Assembly: GCF_019399895.1 (NCBI RefSeq) | Contig: NC_091866.1 | Coordinates: 9,355,308 to 9,419,307 of the forward strand | Reading direction: 5' to 3' | From: Cardiocondyla obscurior | Lineage: Eukaryota > Arthropoda > Insecta > Hymenoptera > Formicidae | DNA: 64,000 nucleotides | In this document: positions 1 through 11,890 of the stretch, piece by piece | How the letters are laid out: every line of letters begins with the position of its first letter | Position numbering within the stretch: the first letter of the stretch is position 1 | Notes under the pieces: generated by a model | What the model saw: the letters and a program-made list of their open reading frames with translations, nothing else | Told to the model about the DNA's origin: nothing | The model's database searches: none | Position numbers and translations under genes: made by a program

Positions 1-3000
1 TTGCATTCAGTCTTGCAATAAAGAAATGACTCGTCCAAACGTTAAGACTAAAGCTAACGCTTTACAAATAATTGTATAATTGTTTAATTTAAAGTTTAAA
101 ATTCTTCGAAATTTATCTTCAGCTAATCGTCAATTATCTGACTCAAAAAGAAAGAAAAAAGAAAAAAGAAAAATCCCGAGAGATTAATATATTGCCTGGA
201 GCGATATTTTTATAATATATTATAATAATATTTAACTTTCTATACGGTTTGTTTGAATTGAAGTTTTTGAAACAATAAAATTATATTTCTCATTCATACA
301 TATAGTATGCGCGGTCAAGCGAGTATTTAAGAATATAATGAACTAAAATTACATTGCTTTTCGTAGCTATTAATTTTTTATCCTCTGTTTCTTTTTCAAA
401 GCGTATTTTACGTAATTAATATTTGCTTGTAATTGTAATTTAAATAATGTTTAATATGTAAAACCTTTGAAGTGTTCTTGCCGCAAAATAAATGGCATGT
501 AGATTCAAACTATTTTATGTATTCACGCAATTAGAACACGTCCGACGGAAAATTCATCAATTCTCATGCAATATTCTGTCGGTTTGAGGCTTTTGTCGGT
601 TTAAGCATTTTATTCTAATTTATCCGATTACGAGATTCTCACTGCTTTTACCTAATAAACGCGGAAACGTCTTGCCTAGAACTGACAGAGGGGCGAATTT
701 TCTCCGCGAGATCGTCTTCCAGTATCTATAGAGAGCTGTAATAAACCGAAATAGATGTAATAACTTGAACGCGCGGCACGGGGCGACGGTTAGCTACAAA
801 TTGCGTGTGGCACAATGGTGCTGTTAACGCCCGAGTACCTCATTATGATCGCGAAAAAACCTGTCGATTACAAGCAGAATATATCGGCTCTGTTTAACTG
901 AAAGTGTGCGAAGTCTCGTCTCCCTTTCTCTCTTATCTTCGCGGCGCCTTTTATCGCACCTTCGATTTTCCAAACGCGCAACAGATCTCTTCATCTCTAT
1001 TCACGTCTCGATCTCGTTTTATTTCACTTATATTTAAAGCTACACCCTGGACGATGAAAATTGCGCGACTACATTTAAAATAAAGCGAGACGGACGCTCG
1101 GTGGGCACATCTTTGATTGCGATTGTATTCCGCACTTTCATTGTTTGACTAAAATATTTGCAATTAGACGTTATCTTGCTTAAACGTGAACTTCTTCAGA
1201 TTGTAATTTTAATATTTCTTCTGTTCCGTGCGCTAATAATTTTTTTTTTTTCTTTTATAATTATTTATATTTGAACGAAGTGCAGAGAAAGAGGGACGAG
1301 AGATAAAAAAAAATAAATAAAATAAACGGGCGCATGTATATTGTTTCTTATTATTTCGTTTGTAAGCAGCGTCTATAATTTTTAAAAGGACATTATGAGA
1401 AGTACGCTAAATTACTTTTCATCAGAAATGCTTTTGTACGACAGTAGGAGAGCCGTATTTTACAATGTTTGAACTTTTCTGCGCCGCTTCAACTTGCATG
1501 TTTATTCGAGGAAGCACACGATAGCCACCATTATTTTTAGACGAAGGGAGAAACGAACGCGCTTCGCTCATTGAAAGTGATACAATCTCGGAAAATAACA
1601 GATGTCTCCTCGAGTGCTTAACAAAGAAAGCGTACCTCGGAGATTTCGTGAAAAGCCCTTTGTCGTGCCCGAAGCGTCGGCGGCGGAGAGAAAAAACGGC
1701 AGGCCGGAGACAAGTCTTAGCCTCAATTATTTAGTAATTCCGCGTCTCCTCTCTTGTGGCCGTTCCGTCAAATTGATTCACGTGTAACGTTTCGCACAGG
1801 CCCTCGTCCGACTAAATTAAAATTGAGAAAAGTACTCTTCGATACGTGTATCACCTGCATTAATCGCTCTGGGGCTACGAAATAACTGGAGTTCCACGTT
1901 TTCGCGGGAGGGAGGGAAAAAAAAAAAATTCGATTATATTGTTTGATACGCGGATAGAAAAATTTAATAGGGTGGCGCCCATTGAAACACGATAAAGCGC
2001 GCCGGGGAATTAAAAACGATTAACTCGCGTATCTGATTCGAATTAGCGCGACGTACCGAGTACGCGCTCGCAGTTTACTGCCGGTGTCCTAATTGGCGTA
2101 AATTAATGCATCGTGCTTAAACTTCCGCCTTTCGCGCTCGACGAGATGCAGGTCGCCTGTGAGATATTTCGCTTTTGTGTGCCGAGAAGGTAGCGCGCGG
2201 AGTCGCATCGTTTCAACGAGACTAAACGCAGCTCGTTCCTCAGAACCCCGTCGCGTTCCGCACGCCGCCCACGGTTGTCCGGATAGCTCTGAGGCAGTAA
2301 ATTTCGTTGGTATTTCATTTCCACGCTCTGCTACCTGAAAATCCTCAAGTGCTCGTACGCAGTTATTATGATTTTTCGCATTTTTTGTTTTATTAATTGA
2401 ACCGCGCGATCGTAATCTCAGTCAGTCTCCGTGTCGTCAGGCAATCCCGTTAACGCCCAAAACAAAACAAATACAGTTTTTATCATCGCATTCGTACGCG
2501 ATCTGATTAAACGACGGCCGTAGCATAAATATTAATTAAAGCTTGTGTGAAGTCGACTTACAATTAGATAAATTATTCATCGTCGGGTGAAATAAGTTTT
2601 GCACCGCGTGTTCGTTTGCGAAATACTTATGCAGATCTATCCGTTTTCATTCTGCCGCTAAGTGACGGGGAAACGTTCCTGAGACGTCAAGTTGCAGGAT
2701 ATAAAGTATCAACGACTAAATTATTTATCTCTCCGCCAGTCGTGCGAAATCGCGTTTTGACAGGGCAGATCCGATCGGGATCTTGGTATAGCGGGCGGGC
2801 ACGGGTTCCCTTTTTTTTTTTTTTCCTCTTTTCATCTCCCCCGCCCCGTTTTCGCTATCGTTCGGGAAGAAGCGGGATCTCTCAAAAGTAAGTCCGCGAC
2901 GAGACGCGGAACGATCTCGCGGTCGGCCACGTTTAACGACCCTCGAGCTCGCCGCTTTACAGCTTGCACTTTTCGATCCGGCCGGGCGCGCGGGTATTGA

Positions 3001-5115
3001 TGTCCCCCCGCCGCTTTGCCGTCGGCCGTCGTGACGTTAACCGCGACCGGGCTTGAAAGGAGCTAATGATCTACGAGTCTCGGCGAATGACAATTAACGC
3101 TCGTCCCGACGCGCGCCGGCGTGCGATGATTAACCGCGATGAGATGAGGGGCACGCCGGAATGCGCATAGACGCGCTACGTTCGCCGGCACTTCGCGCGC
3201 GCACACGTCGGACATCCCGATCGTCGGGATCGTTGAAGGCGGCGCGTTTGCAAGGCAGGTGTTCGACACAACGCGATTTCTCCGTCGCATATTGATTCCC
3301 GACGCTTCTGTTTTGAAATTACCGTCATCGTCGAATCATTTGCGCGCGCTAATTATTTCTTTTTTTTTTTTCTTTCTTTACGAAGAATACCGTGCCGCGT
3401 TAATTATCGAAAGGCTTTGATAAATAGAAGATAAAGGGATACGCGTATGTCGCCGTGCAATGCTCATTTTTTATGCATATACGCAATCTTTCGCGGCGCT
3501 CGTGGTTTTAAAAATAGAACGACCGCTGATAAGTTATTTCAAAGTCGGCGCAGTTTCAGAACTAATAATACCGCACGTTTACGAATACAGTGATTTATAG
3601 TTGTAAAATATGAAATATTGTATAACCCGTATCGGAAAATTTATTCACGATCGTTAAATCATCTTTGTAATAACATAGCAAGTACAACAATGAAAGCGGT
3701 GCTTTCGAAAAGGAGCCGGACTGAATTTTTCTCTCGAAAAGTTCTGCATTTCAGCGATCTTAATTGCAATTAAGTATACAATACAAACTTGTCGCGTTTC
3801 TTTCGACCCGCGAATACAATTTTCGATTTGTTATCGTAGCGGGACGAGGTAACACGAACAAATTTATGCGGGACGTAATCAGCCTTGGAAAAATTCGGAA
3901 ATTTACCGCCGACACGGCAATGTTTATTATTTGCGTGGGCTTTATTTATTTTTTGGCGCACTTTGAAATTTGCTTTTGGCGAACCAGTTTCGACGGCGCC
4001 AATATTTACCACGCTTCGCGGGCGATAATCCCCCGAATTATGTTCTTTGAAGCCGCGTTATTTACGCACGCGGAAAGGGCGTGCGCGACGCGTCGCACCG
4101 CGGAGAGGTATAGAGATCAATTGAATTTTCGTAAATTGTCGAGAATTTATAAAATTATTCCGAACGTATGTAAAATTATTTCGGCCGTCGAGCGCGCCGG
4201 CGTTCGTTAATCGTTAACACCGACCCGCCGCTCGCCGTCGGCTATACGCCGTGCCGTCGTAAACCGTGTGTTATTTATTTTTTTTTTTTTCTCGCGTATC
4301 GCCAAGTAAAAATTTCGCAATACGATTAAGAACGACGCGAAATTGTAAATCGAACCGCGCTCGCGTCGGTTAATAATCCACGCTCTCGATACGTTACGTC
4401 GTTACGTCCGAAAATTGGTTTTTGATCGCGCTCCACGCTAAATAATCATCGCGCAGCGATATATTCCCCGTGAGAGTTACGGCATTATCGACGATATTAT
4501 CCAGCCCCGATAATATGGCATCCGCGTTATAACATGTTATACGTATTTTAACATGTTTGCGATTAACATGTCGTTCCTGCGATCATGACGGCGGGTTTTT
4601 TTTTTTTTTTTTTTTTTTGCGCTCTTTCTACTTTTCGCTGCAAACGAAACACAGAGAGAAAAGAAATCATCAGCGTTCCCCTTTCTCTTAAAAAATTTCT
4701 ACTTCTCTAGAAGATATTATGTTACCTGTGTACACAATCGTAATGATATTAATTTCATAGGAATAAGATTGCGTTTACTTTTCAAGGAAGTTAAATAGCA
4801 CAAGAACTTTGTAAGGAACTTTGGAAGAAAAAAAAAGAAAAGAAAAGCGTAATAAGTTAAATAATAGTATAACAGATTGGAATAGAATGTATATTAGAAA
4901 GGGTTATTAAAACGTGTAGTAACTGATTTGTCGCTCTTATCTCATTGAGCAGCACAGTCACGCTAGTTCAAAGCGAGTGTGCGATAATACGAAATAAATA
5001 TCCTTTATGTCTCACGTTTTTCTCTCCGTTTTCAAGCGGATTAAGCGTGGAGACATTTAATTAAGGGCAGATCGCGACGGGAGGTGCCTGATCAAGATAT
5101 TCCGATTGATTTCAG
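1..5115. other. Upstream non-coding stretch
   Basis: No gene recognised. The stretch is mixed AT-rich and GC-rich DNA with several T runs. The longest open frame (3764-4210, + strand) begins at TTG, has no splice context and resembles no known family, so it is treated as chance. This region may hold distal promoters or enhancers of the Pax6 locus, but none can be shown from sequence alone. Confidence 0.6.
4596..4618. repeat. Poly(T) tract, 23 nt
   Basis: Uninterrupted T run, one of many A/T homopolymers in the window. No poly(A)-tailed retroelement body was recognised next to it. Confidence 0.95.
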
Positions 5116-5413
5116 CACTGTGTTAGCGTGGCCGGAGGTGGCGGCGGCGGAGACGGCAGCGGCGGCGGAGGCGGCAGTAGCACGGTCGGCGGCAGTCGGC
5201 TGAGCCTGCACCTTCGTCCTTGCGGAGGTAGCGGTGGCGGCGGCATCGCCGAAAGTGACAGCGCTCCGGAATACCCGCCGAGCGCTGCGGCAGCGCGTAG
5301 CAGGGAGGCGGCGGCGGCGGCGCTGCACGCGGCAAGAACCCTGTTGGGCGCGGGGGTGGCTAACCCTTGCTCGCCCACCCCCGAGCCGCCCTTTTGGAAG
5401 ATGCCGCATAAAG
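5116..5413 (+). CDS. Candidate alternative first coding exon of Pax6 (MPHK-type N-terminus)
   Basis: The open frame runs from an acceptor-like site (gatttcag, ending 5115) to a donor-like site at 5414 (AAAG|GTTGGT, good +5 G but unusual +3). It is Gly-rich, then Ala-rich, and ends in PPFWKMPHK plus one base of the next codon. MPHKG directly before HSGVNQ is the N-terminus of many protostome Pax6 proteins, and Drosophila Eyeless has MAHKG there. Phase 1 at this point equals the old Pax6 intron just before the paired domain. The only downstream paired box in the window has a matching phase-1 acceptor at 11725. Joining 5413 to 11725 keeps the frame and gives a 487-residue protein if the ATG at 5401 (good context, AAGATG) is used. 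Using the rest of the exon as coding would need an ATG in an upstream exon that I did not find. Alternatively this exon belongs to an eyeless gene whose other exons lie outside the window, or the block upstream of 5401 is 5' UTR. Confidence 0.6.
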
Positions 5414-8400
5414 GTTGGTCGAATCAATTTACTTAATTTCCGCGGACAAGCGCGCGTGAAACGGGGAGAAGGGAGGCAGGTGTTTGGCAATTGACCCGGG
5501 ACCAACGCTGCCGCAGCCCGGCAGCACTCCGATAATCGACAAACAAATAGCTGATTTCCTAAATACGTTCAATAAATGAGTTTCGTCGGCGACAGCTCCG
5601 ACCGATGGATCGAGTCATTTACGAGGGCCGTAATTGGTTTGTTGTGCGAGAAAACACTGTCAATTGCCGAACACTTTGTTTAAGAACGAGATAAAAGTGT
5701 AGAATTTGCGAAACGAGGAATTAAACACGAGCAGGGTAAAGATAATTTTTTTTCGACCTCCATCGGAGAAGTAGCTACGCGGAAATCAAAGAAATAAATA
5801 ATAGAAAAAAAAAATACATAAGAAGATGGAAAAACAAATTTTTATAAATTTTAACGCAAGCTCTGGAATGCACGCGGCAAAGATAAATGTAAATTTTATA
5901 AATTTCGGGATTGTCGCAACATGTTCACTGATCCTTCGATTATACCGCTTTCCTGCGAAGCAATGTGTCACTCGGCAATTTAAATAATTACAGTAAGAAC
6001 CGATTAAACCTCATATGACTTAATTTAATGACGACAAATGAGGTGTATGAAAATTTTCTTAAGGTAGACGACTCCGATAAGTTCGCAGCCCTCCCAGCGA
6101 ACTCGTGATGAGTTATACGAGAGAAGGGCCAAGTAAATACGCGTACGCTTATGAGCTTAGGTGAGCTCGCGGTTACCCCCGGGGGTTAGTTGGTAACTTG
6201 ACACGCCTTTGGTCGGCTTCTGTCGGGCCAGCGGCCCCTTCGCCAGCGACTCGACGAGACGGAGGGTGGAGGCCCTCTTGCACCTCGAGAGATTCGTCCT
6301 CGCGACCCCCAACGCGTACCACACCCGACAACAATCGGTTAGGCTGGTTCGAACCTCCTTTTTCTCCCTCGTACCTCCCCCGGCAATAAGCGGGGGCCGC
6401 TTATATCGCCAATTTGTCCCGACGCAACGTAATCTTTCTCCGGTCGGGGAGTCACCCACACTTCTCGCTCGAGAACGTAGACGCGAGATCGCGTTACGCG
6501 GCTATGGCCCACGCGAGATCATAATGGGACTCGTAGGAGGGTAAGTGCTTCCTCCACCCTGTTTCTCTTCGTATAATGTCCCCCCTCCTCGCGTTCGTGT
6601 ATAGCTTCAGAGGCGAACAATGCTCGCGTGGCACGAGCGCGCCCCCTCTTTTATTCGTCCAACCACCAGTCTGCCTCCACATCGCGTTCTTTCTTTTTCT
6701 TCAACGTATTATATTAAGGCGAGGGAAAAAGAGAAAGAAAGAGAGAAAAAAAAAACAGACGCGCGCGCGCTTTCTCTTACTTCGGTTCTCCATAAAAAAC
6801 CCCGGTAGCTATTGGAATCAAACGGCCGATTCATGAGAGCGCTTTATTTCGTTCTCGTCGCTACACGAGATTTGTTAATGGTTATGGGCCCGGCGCGTTG
6901 GTTACGGGCTCCGGATTGGATCTCGCGCGTGCCGGAGCACAGAGCCCAACGGAGATTACCTGCCTCCACTGCTCCAAGGGGGTAATAAATGTCGGCGGCG
7001 TAGGATTATCCCCGCGACCAATCAATAGAGACCACGGCTCCGCAATACGTCCGCGAGGCACGCCGATAACTTTTACCCATAGGGAAAGCTTCGAACACGC
7101 TAATTCCGCTCTTCGGGCTGCACGGCTGTCGGTGCACCGCGTTGAAAAAAACACGATATACGGCACAATTTGTTTATTTACTTCGACGTTAAAAATTGCT
7201 GTCGATTTCCTTCGTTACAGTAGCTTCCTTCGCAGTGAGCGTTTATGGACTCGGAAGTTTCACGGTCCGTTTACCAGCGCAAAACTTATTTAATCGTTGC
7301 ACGGCAGCGCCGAGATTATCGCGTTATCCCGCGTGAAGCATCTTGTTATCTGTGAATAGGAACGTGCGATTACTAAACCCCCTCGGCGACCACGAGTTCG
7401 GTATTTACCCGCGAAAAGCTACGGCGGAGGCGCACACTTGCGAGCTGCCTTACACGCTGCTGGTGTCAATAATAACGGGCGCGGTAATGAGTATGCGCTC
7501 ACCGGGGGATGGCGGCTGCTAATACTGCGCCGTCGCCTCTTAACACCGTCCGTAATGAATTCGTCGTCGCCCGTAGAGCGGGTGCGCTCTTACCGCGATT
7601 CAACTCATTAGAGAGCGTATGCCTGGCATGCCATCTTTGATGTCGTTGAAAGACGCGCATGAGATGAAGTTCTCCGTGGTACCAAGCGAGAGAGTTTATC
7701 GCGAAACGCCTCGGAGGTTGTGCCCCGGCCCCTCTTCTTCCTCCGATTCTACTCTGTTCTTCGGAATCTCCACCGGCGCGATAATAACGTTTAACCGGTC
7801 AACGCTCGACACAACGCGTCGACTTTGGGCCACCCGACGTCATGCCGCTAACGAACTCCGGATCGTCGCCGGAAACGAGCGCGGATCTTGTAAACGTTAA
7901 AGCGAGAGAGTTAACGCGACGACGCAAGATTGAATAAATATTTTTTCGGGAGAAATTCTCACCGAATTATTCCGAATTATTCGTTAAATTATTAGTTATT
8001 TGCCAACAAGTTTACCTTAATTTTCAACGTAATTTATTGGATAATTGAGCCGCGGTGAGTGTTCGTTAATTTTCGATTGTACGCGCTTACAATACCGCGA
8101 AACCAACCGGTGGAATGTCTTTTTTTTTTTTTTTATTTTCTTTCGTAGGCGGTCTGATAACACGTTTTGTGCTACCGCGACCGAAATATCTGTTTTGTAA
8201 TCGCTTCTATTGTATCAAGCTCGGAGAGTTGGACGATTTATGTGTCTAATTAATGCGGTCGATGCGCATAATTATATTATTTAGTGTATGCGCGACGCAA
8301 CAACGAGAGGCGAAAGCAATTTGGCCGCGAAAGCGATATTTTTTATGGATGTCAGCGGATAAACGGCAGTTCGTTAAATGCATTCGAACCCAGTACCGCT

Positions 8401-11400
8401 CTGTAACTGATTACGTTCGGCCGGTTTCGAGTCGCAACGCGGGACTAATTACCCGCAAACTATTATTACATCCCATTAAACAACTATTCCGTTGCAAACT
8501 TTCCGTCATCGTTGGAAATTGGAGTGGCGCATTAGCCGCTCCGTTGAGCTGTTTTGTTTCTATTATCGGGTAACGATCAATCGTTCCTTTCCAACGGGTT
8601 TAATGTTTGTTCGTCTAGGCTACGTACACAGCGACTCCCGAAGTCTCGAAATTGATCAAGAGTTACGAAAATTTTGCAGCATTACCACTTAGCGCGACGC
8701 TTCTGCGATCTTCCGCGCTTTGGAGACTCCCGGAAATTCGAGATTCCCGGCAAATAAATCGTTCAGTTAACTTCGGGGTCGCGCTGCCGAGTAGACCTCG
8801 CGAAAATTACATTGAGAATCCAATTACAAAGTCGCCCCGTGTGAAGTGCTACTACGTCGATTCGTCGGGTCCATTCGCGCATCTTAAATACTGGCGATCG
8901 TTTTCGCGCTTAAAGACTGCTCTTCGCCCGGCGCGGAGATCGGGGAGGAAGAGGGATGTTTGGCGAGGGTGGCGAGGGGTGGCTCGACCGAGCGAACTGA
9001 CGCGGGGAGGCCGGGGGAAGGGAGGAGGGGGAGGGACGAGGGTGCCGCGACGTCGTGCGCCGGGGTTGCACAGGATGGGATTTAATCTGTGTCCCGTTTC
9101 ACGCTCAGCCAAGTGGAACCTTTTTGCCTCACTTTGCGGCGCGACTCGCTTTTGCGCCGCACCGCCGCGTAGATTAACGCGAAATTATATATAAAGAATG
9201 TGTGCGGCCGGCGGGTGTGTGCACGGGTCGACGGCGTCGGGCTCGGGCGATATTCGAGCCCTCTCGCCAACATCATCCCCCTCCGTCGGGGGATGGCCGC
9301 CCCCCTGGAGAGGAGCGTGAGGCAAAAGACGATGAGTGAAAGGGGTGAATCTCGCGCGCGTTATACGTATACTGCTAAGTCGTGCACACTTGTCCCCCTT
9401 TGTAACAAATTAAACTTGTTGAAAAACAGCACAAACTTGCGCGCCGTCTCTTCAAAGGACGAGGCCGTCGCGCCACGTCCTCCGTTTTTACCGTCGCCTA
9501 TTTTTAACGCAAATCTACTCTGCCGAAAGGATAAAGTGATACGGAAAAGTGAGAGACGAAGTGTTTCGGATAATATTTGTTCATATCCGGTTAGCGTTTT
9601 ACCAATTATAATTTGAAAATTAAATCGCGGCGCACGAAACAAATTGAATTATTTAGCAAGAGACTCTTTGATATTCATGATGGTATGATATATAGAAATT
9701 ATAATTCGCGGGTGGTATATTGTTCTGTAAACGTGGCAGCTGCACGTGTTCGCCGGTCTACGTGCTTTTATTTTAATTCGATTTTTATAATTCAAGCGAG
9801 GGATGAATATTCATTGGCTCGTTGTGAAAGAAATTGCGGAGAGTGTCGCTTTAATTGGTTTGAAGAAAAATGTCTCGCTCTTATCGCTATCATTCACTTT
9901 TCGCCGTGCGCGTAATCAAAGGGACTTTAAACTCGCCGAGGCACAAAGTTCGCGAAAAGCGATGACAACCACCGCCAAGTCGATAACAAAAATCAGTTTC
10001 TTCTCTAAAAAAATCATTGACGTTATATCCCGACACTCCCGGTTGTCGTGAATCGGTCGAATCGCTTCGAGCCTTTTGCAGGTTCCTCGAAAACTTTGCA
10101 AATTACGAATCGTGGCAGCCGAATGAAAGGACAAAATGGAGGGGTAAGAAGTATCCCCTCGAAAATTTCCGCGTTGCCTCGCCGCGGAATTATTTGTAAC
10201 AAGACTCTCGACTCCAATTTCTCGCTTCTCGTTCTTCATCACCATATTCCATTCCTTTCAGCATGCTTGAAGCTCGCTTAAAAAGCTCCGGTTATTATGC
10301 AGGGATGACTGAAACCAGGAAACCTTCCGTAATAAGTGCGGAATTGTGGGATAGATATATTGCCGGCAGATAGTCGCGAATGAAAGAGACGTTCGCTAAA
10401 GACGAGTCTATTTAGAAAATTAATAAGACACAAGATATAGACTGTCAATTTTATAAGTGTCTTTAAATAACTTTAAAATATTTTTTACTAACTTTCAGAA
10501 TCTTTAAAATTATTTTTATACGTTAAAAAAGTCGCCGTAATTTTCTTTCTTTTTTTTTTTTATTTATTTATCGAGAAGGACCATCTGTTTCTCCAAATTT
10601 TTACAACGATTGATCGTAAAATGCCGACGATCTTCGATCCTTCCGCATCGGTGAGAATGAGGTACGACAGAAATGGCGTAGGGACAGAAGCAGATAAAAC
10701 GAGAGAAAGAGGACCGACGGCGAGACAGCGAGCGAGAAAACCACTTCGTGTCGTTATACGAAGTGGATTTCGCGCGGCGACAAAGGCGGAGCGAGCCCAT
10801 CCAAGATTACATTCCAACTATTTCTTGTCGTTTTGCGCGGCGCAAAAGCGGGAATTAATTAAATTTGTTAATTGCAAGATGCATTTAGTAACAGCTCTTC
10901 TCTCGAGTATCCGCGCGTCGCGCCGTCGCAGTGCTCTCGTAGCATTCCTTTTCCTTACGTCGGAAACGCACCACGGGAATTTAACAAAGTGACGGGACAA
11001 GCTGAAAGGATATTTTTGCCTGTATTAAGACGCGCTGCACGTGAAAGGCTGTTTCGTTCGCCGCTGAGGTTTCGATGTCCTTTAAATTGTTTTCATTGAC
11101 ACATGCTGCATTCTCCGAGCAAGTCGAAAGCATTTCCGTTCGTATGCATGCATATCTACATTGTTAGAACTGTATCGCAACTGTTACAATTTCTAAGCCC
11201 TCCCACGTAATGATCGAATTACACGATACCGTACCGTATATCTATTCGTTATACCTGCTACCATTGTCCACTCGTGTCGCAATTACCGTCGTCACTCGGC
11301 ATCGCGCACCTACGCGATGCATTTCCGTTTCGGCGATTCCTCCAGGCGCGTTACACGCCGCACGCAGATATAACTGTAATAAGGTACACGGTAGCGAATT

Positions 11401-11637
11401 AATCGGCGCGCAAGGGTCAAACTGATCTTCGTTACGTGACATCCGCGGCGCGGCGGACCGTGTGATCGCGACGCAAACATCTCCCTTGGTGTTCAATCTG
11501 ACGCTTCCGGATCCGTGCGACGGGCGCGAGCGCTAATTAGACTAATAAGAACGCGTACAGCGCGCGTACTATCCGCTGTTTACCAATCAGATGTTCTGGC
11601 GAGGTGACGTACACGCTGCGCGCGTTTTGATTCACAG
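5414..11637. other. Non-coding stretch between candidate first exon and toy paired-box exon
   Basis: No exon of toy could be identified here, although fly Toy has a few residues before the equivalent of the ATG at 11649, so a short 5' coding or UTR exon may be hidden. GC-rich islands occur near 6.2-6.6, 7.4-7.9 and 8.9-9.3 kb and are candidate promoters. Open frames in them occur on both strands and look like by-products of base composition. Nothing else was recognised. Confidence 0.55.
11583..11590 (+). promoter_or_regulatory. CCAAT-box-like motif upstream of toy exon 1
   Basis: CCAATCAG lies about 65 bases upstream of the ATG at 11649. A TAATTAG homeodomain-type core sits about 45 bases further upstream. 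Either could be chance. If toy has a promoter just upstream of this exon these are candidate elements; if the exon is reached only by splicing they are intronic. Confidence 0.25.
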
Positions 11638-11890
11638 AGGAGGACTTGATGCACGGGGGTGGCGCGGGTATTGGCGGGGGTTCTATGGTCGGACAGAACT
11701 CAATATTTGGGTGCTCGGCTGCAGGACACAGCGGGGTTAACCAGCTCGGCGGCGTTTACGTCAACGGCCGACCGCTGCCGGACTCCACGAGGCAGAAGAT
11801 CGTCGAGCTGGCCCACAGCGGGGCCAGACCCTGCGATATATCGCGCATACTGCAGGTCAGCAACGGATGCGTTTCCAAGATCCTCGGCAG
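11638..11890 (+). CDS. toy: toy coding exon 1: N-terminus and first part of paired domain
   Basis: The acceptor is gattcacag ending at 11637 and the donor is AG|GTAAGT at 11891. The ATG at 11649 is followed by a Gly-rich leader, then the paired domain from residue 27 to residue 81 (KILGR), including the PAI-subdomain helices ending SNGCVSKIL. The codons between 11638 and 11649 (gag gac ttg) are open and resemble fly Toy just before its internal MHG, so an upstream coding exon ending in phase 1 is plausible. An in-frame TGA at 11628 lies just before the acceptor. A second usable acceptor is inside the exon at 11725. Confidence 0.93.

Noticed and set aside
3764..4210. 148-codon + strand open frame
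   Set aside because: TTG start, mixture of AT- and GC-driven residues, no known domain.
6341..6360. tRNA B-box-like GGTTCGAACC
   Set aside because: No A-box or cloverleaf could be built around it on either strand.
8652..9194. 180-codon + strand open frame
   Set aside because: Non-ATG start, Arg/Gly-rich second half in a purine-rich tract, opposite frame also open, no family.
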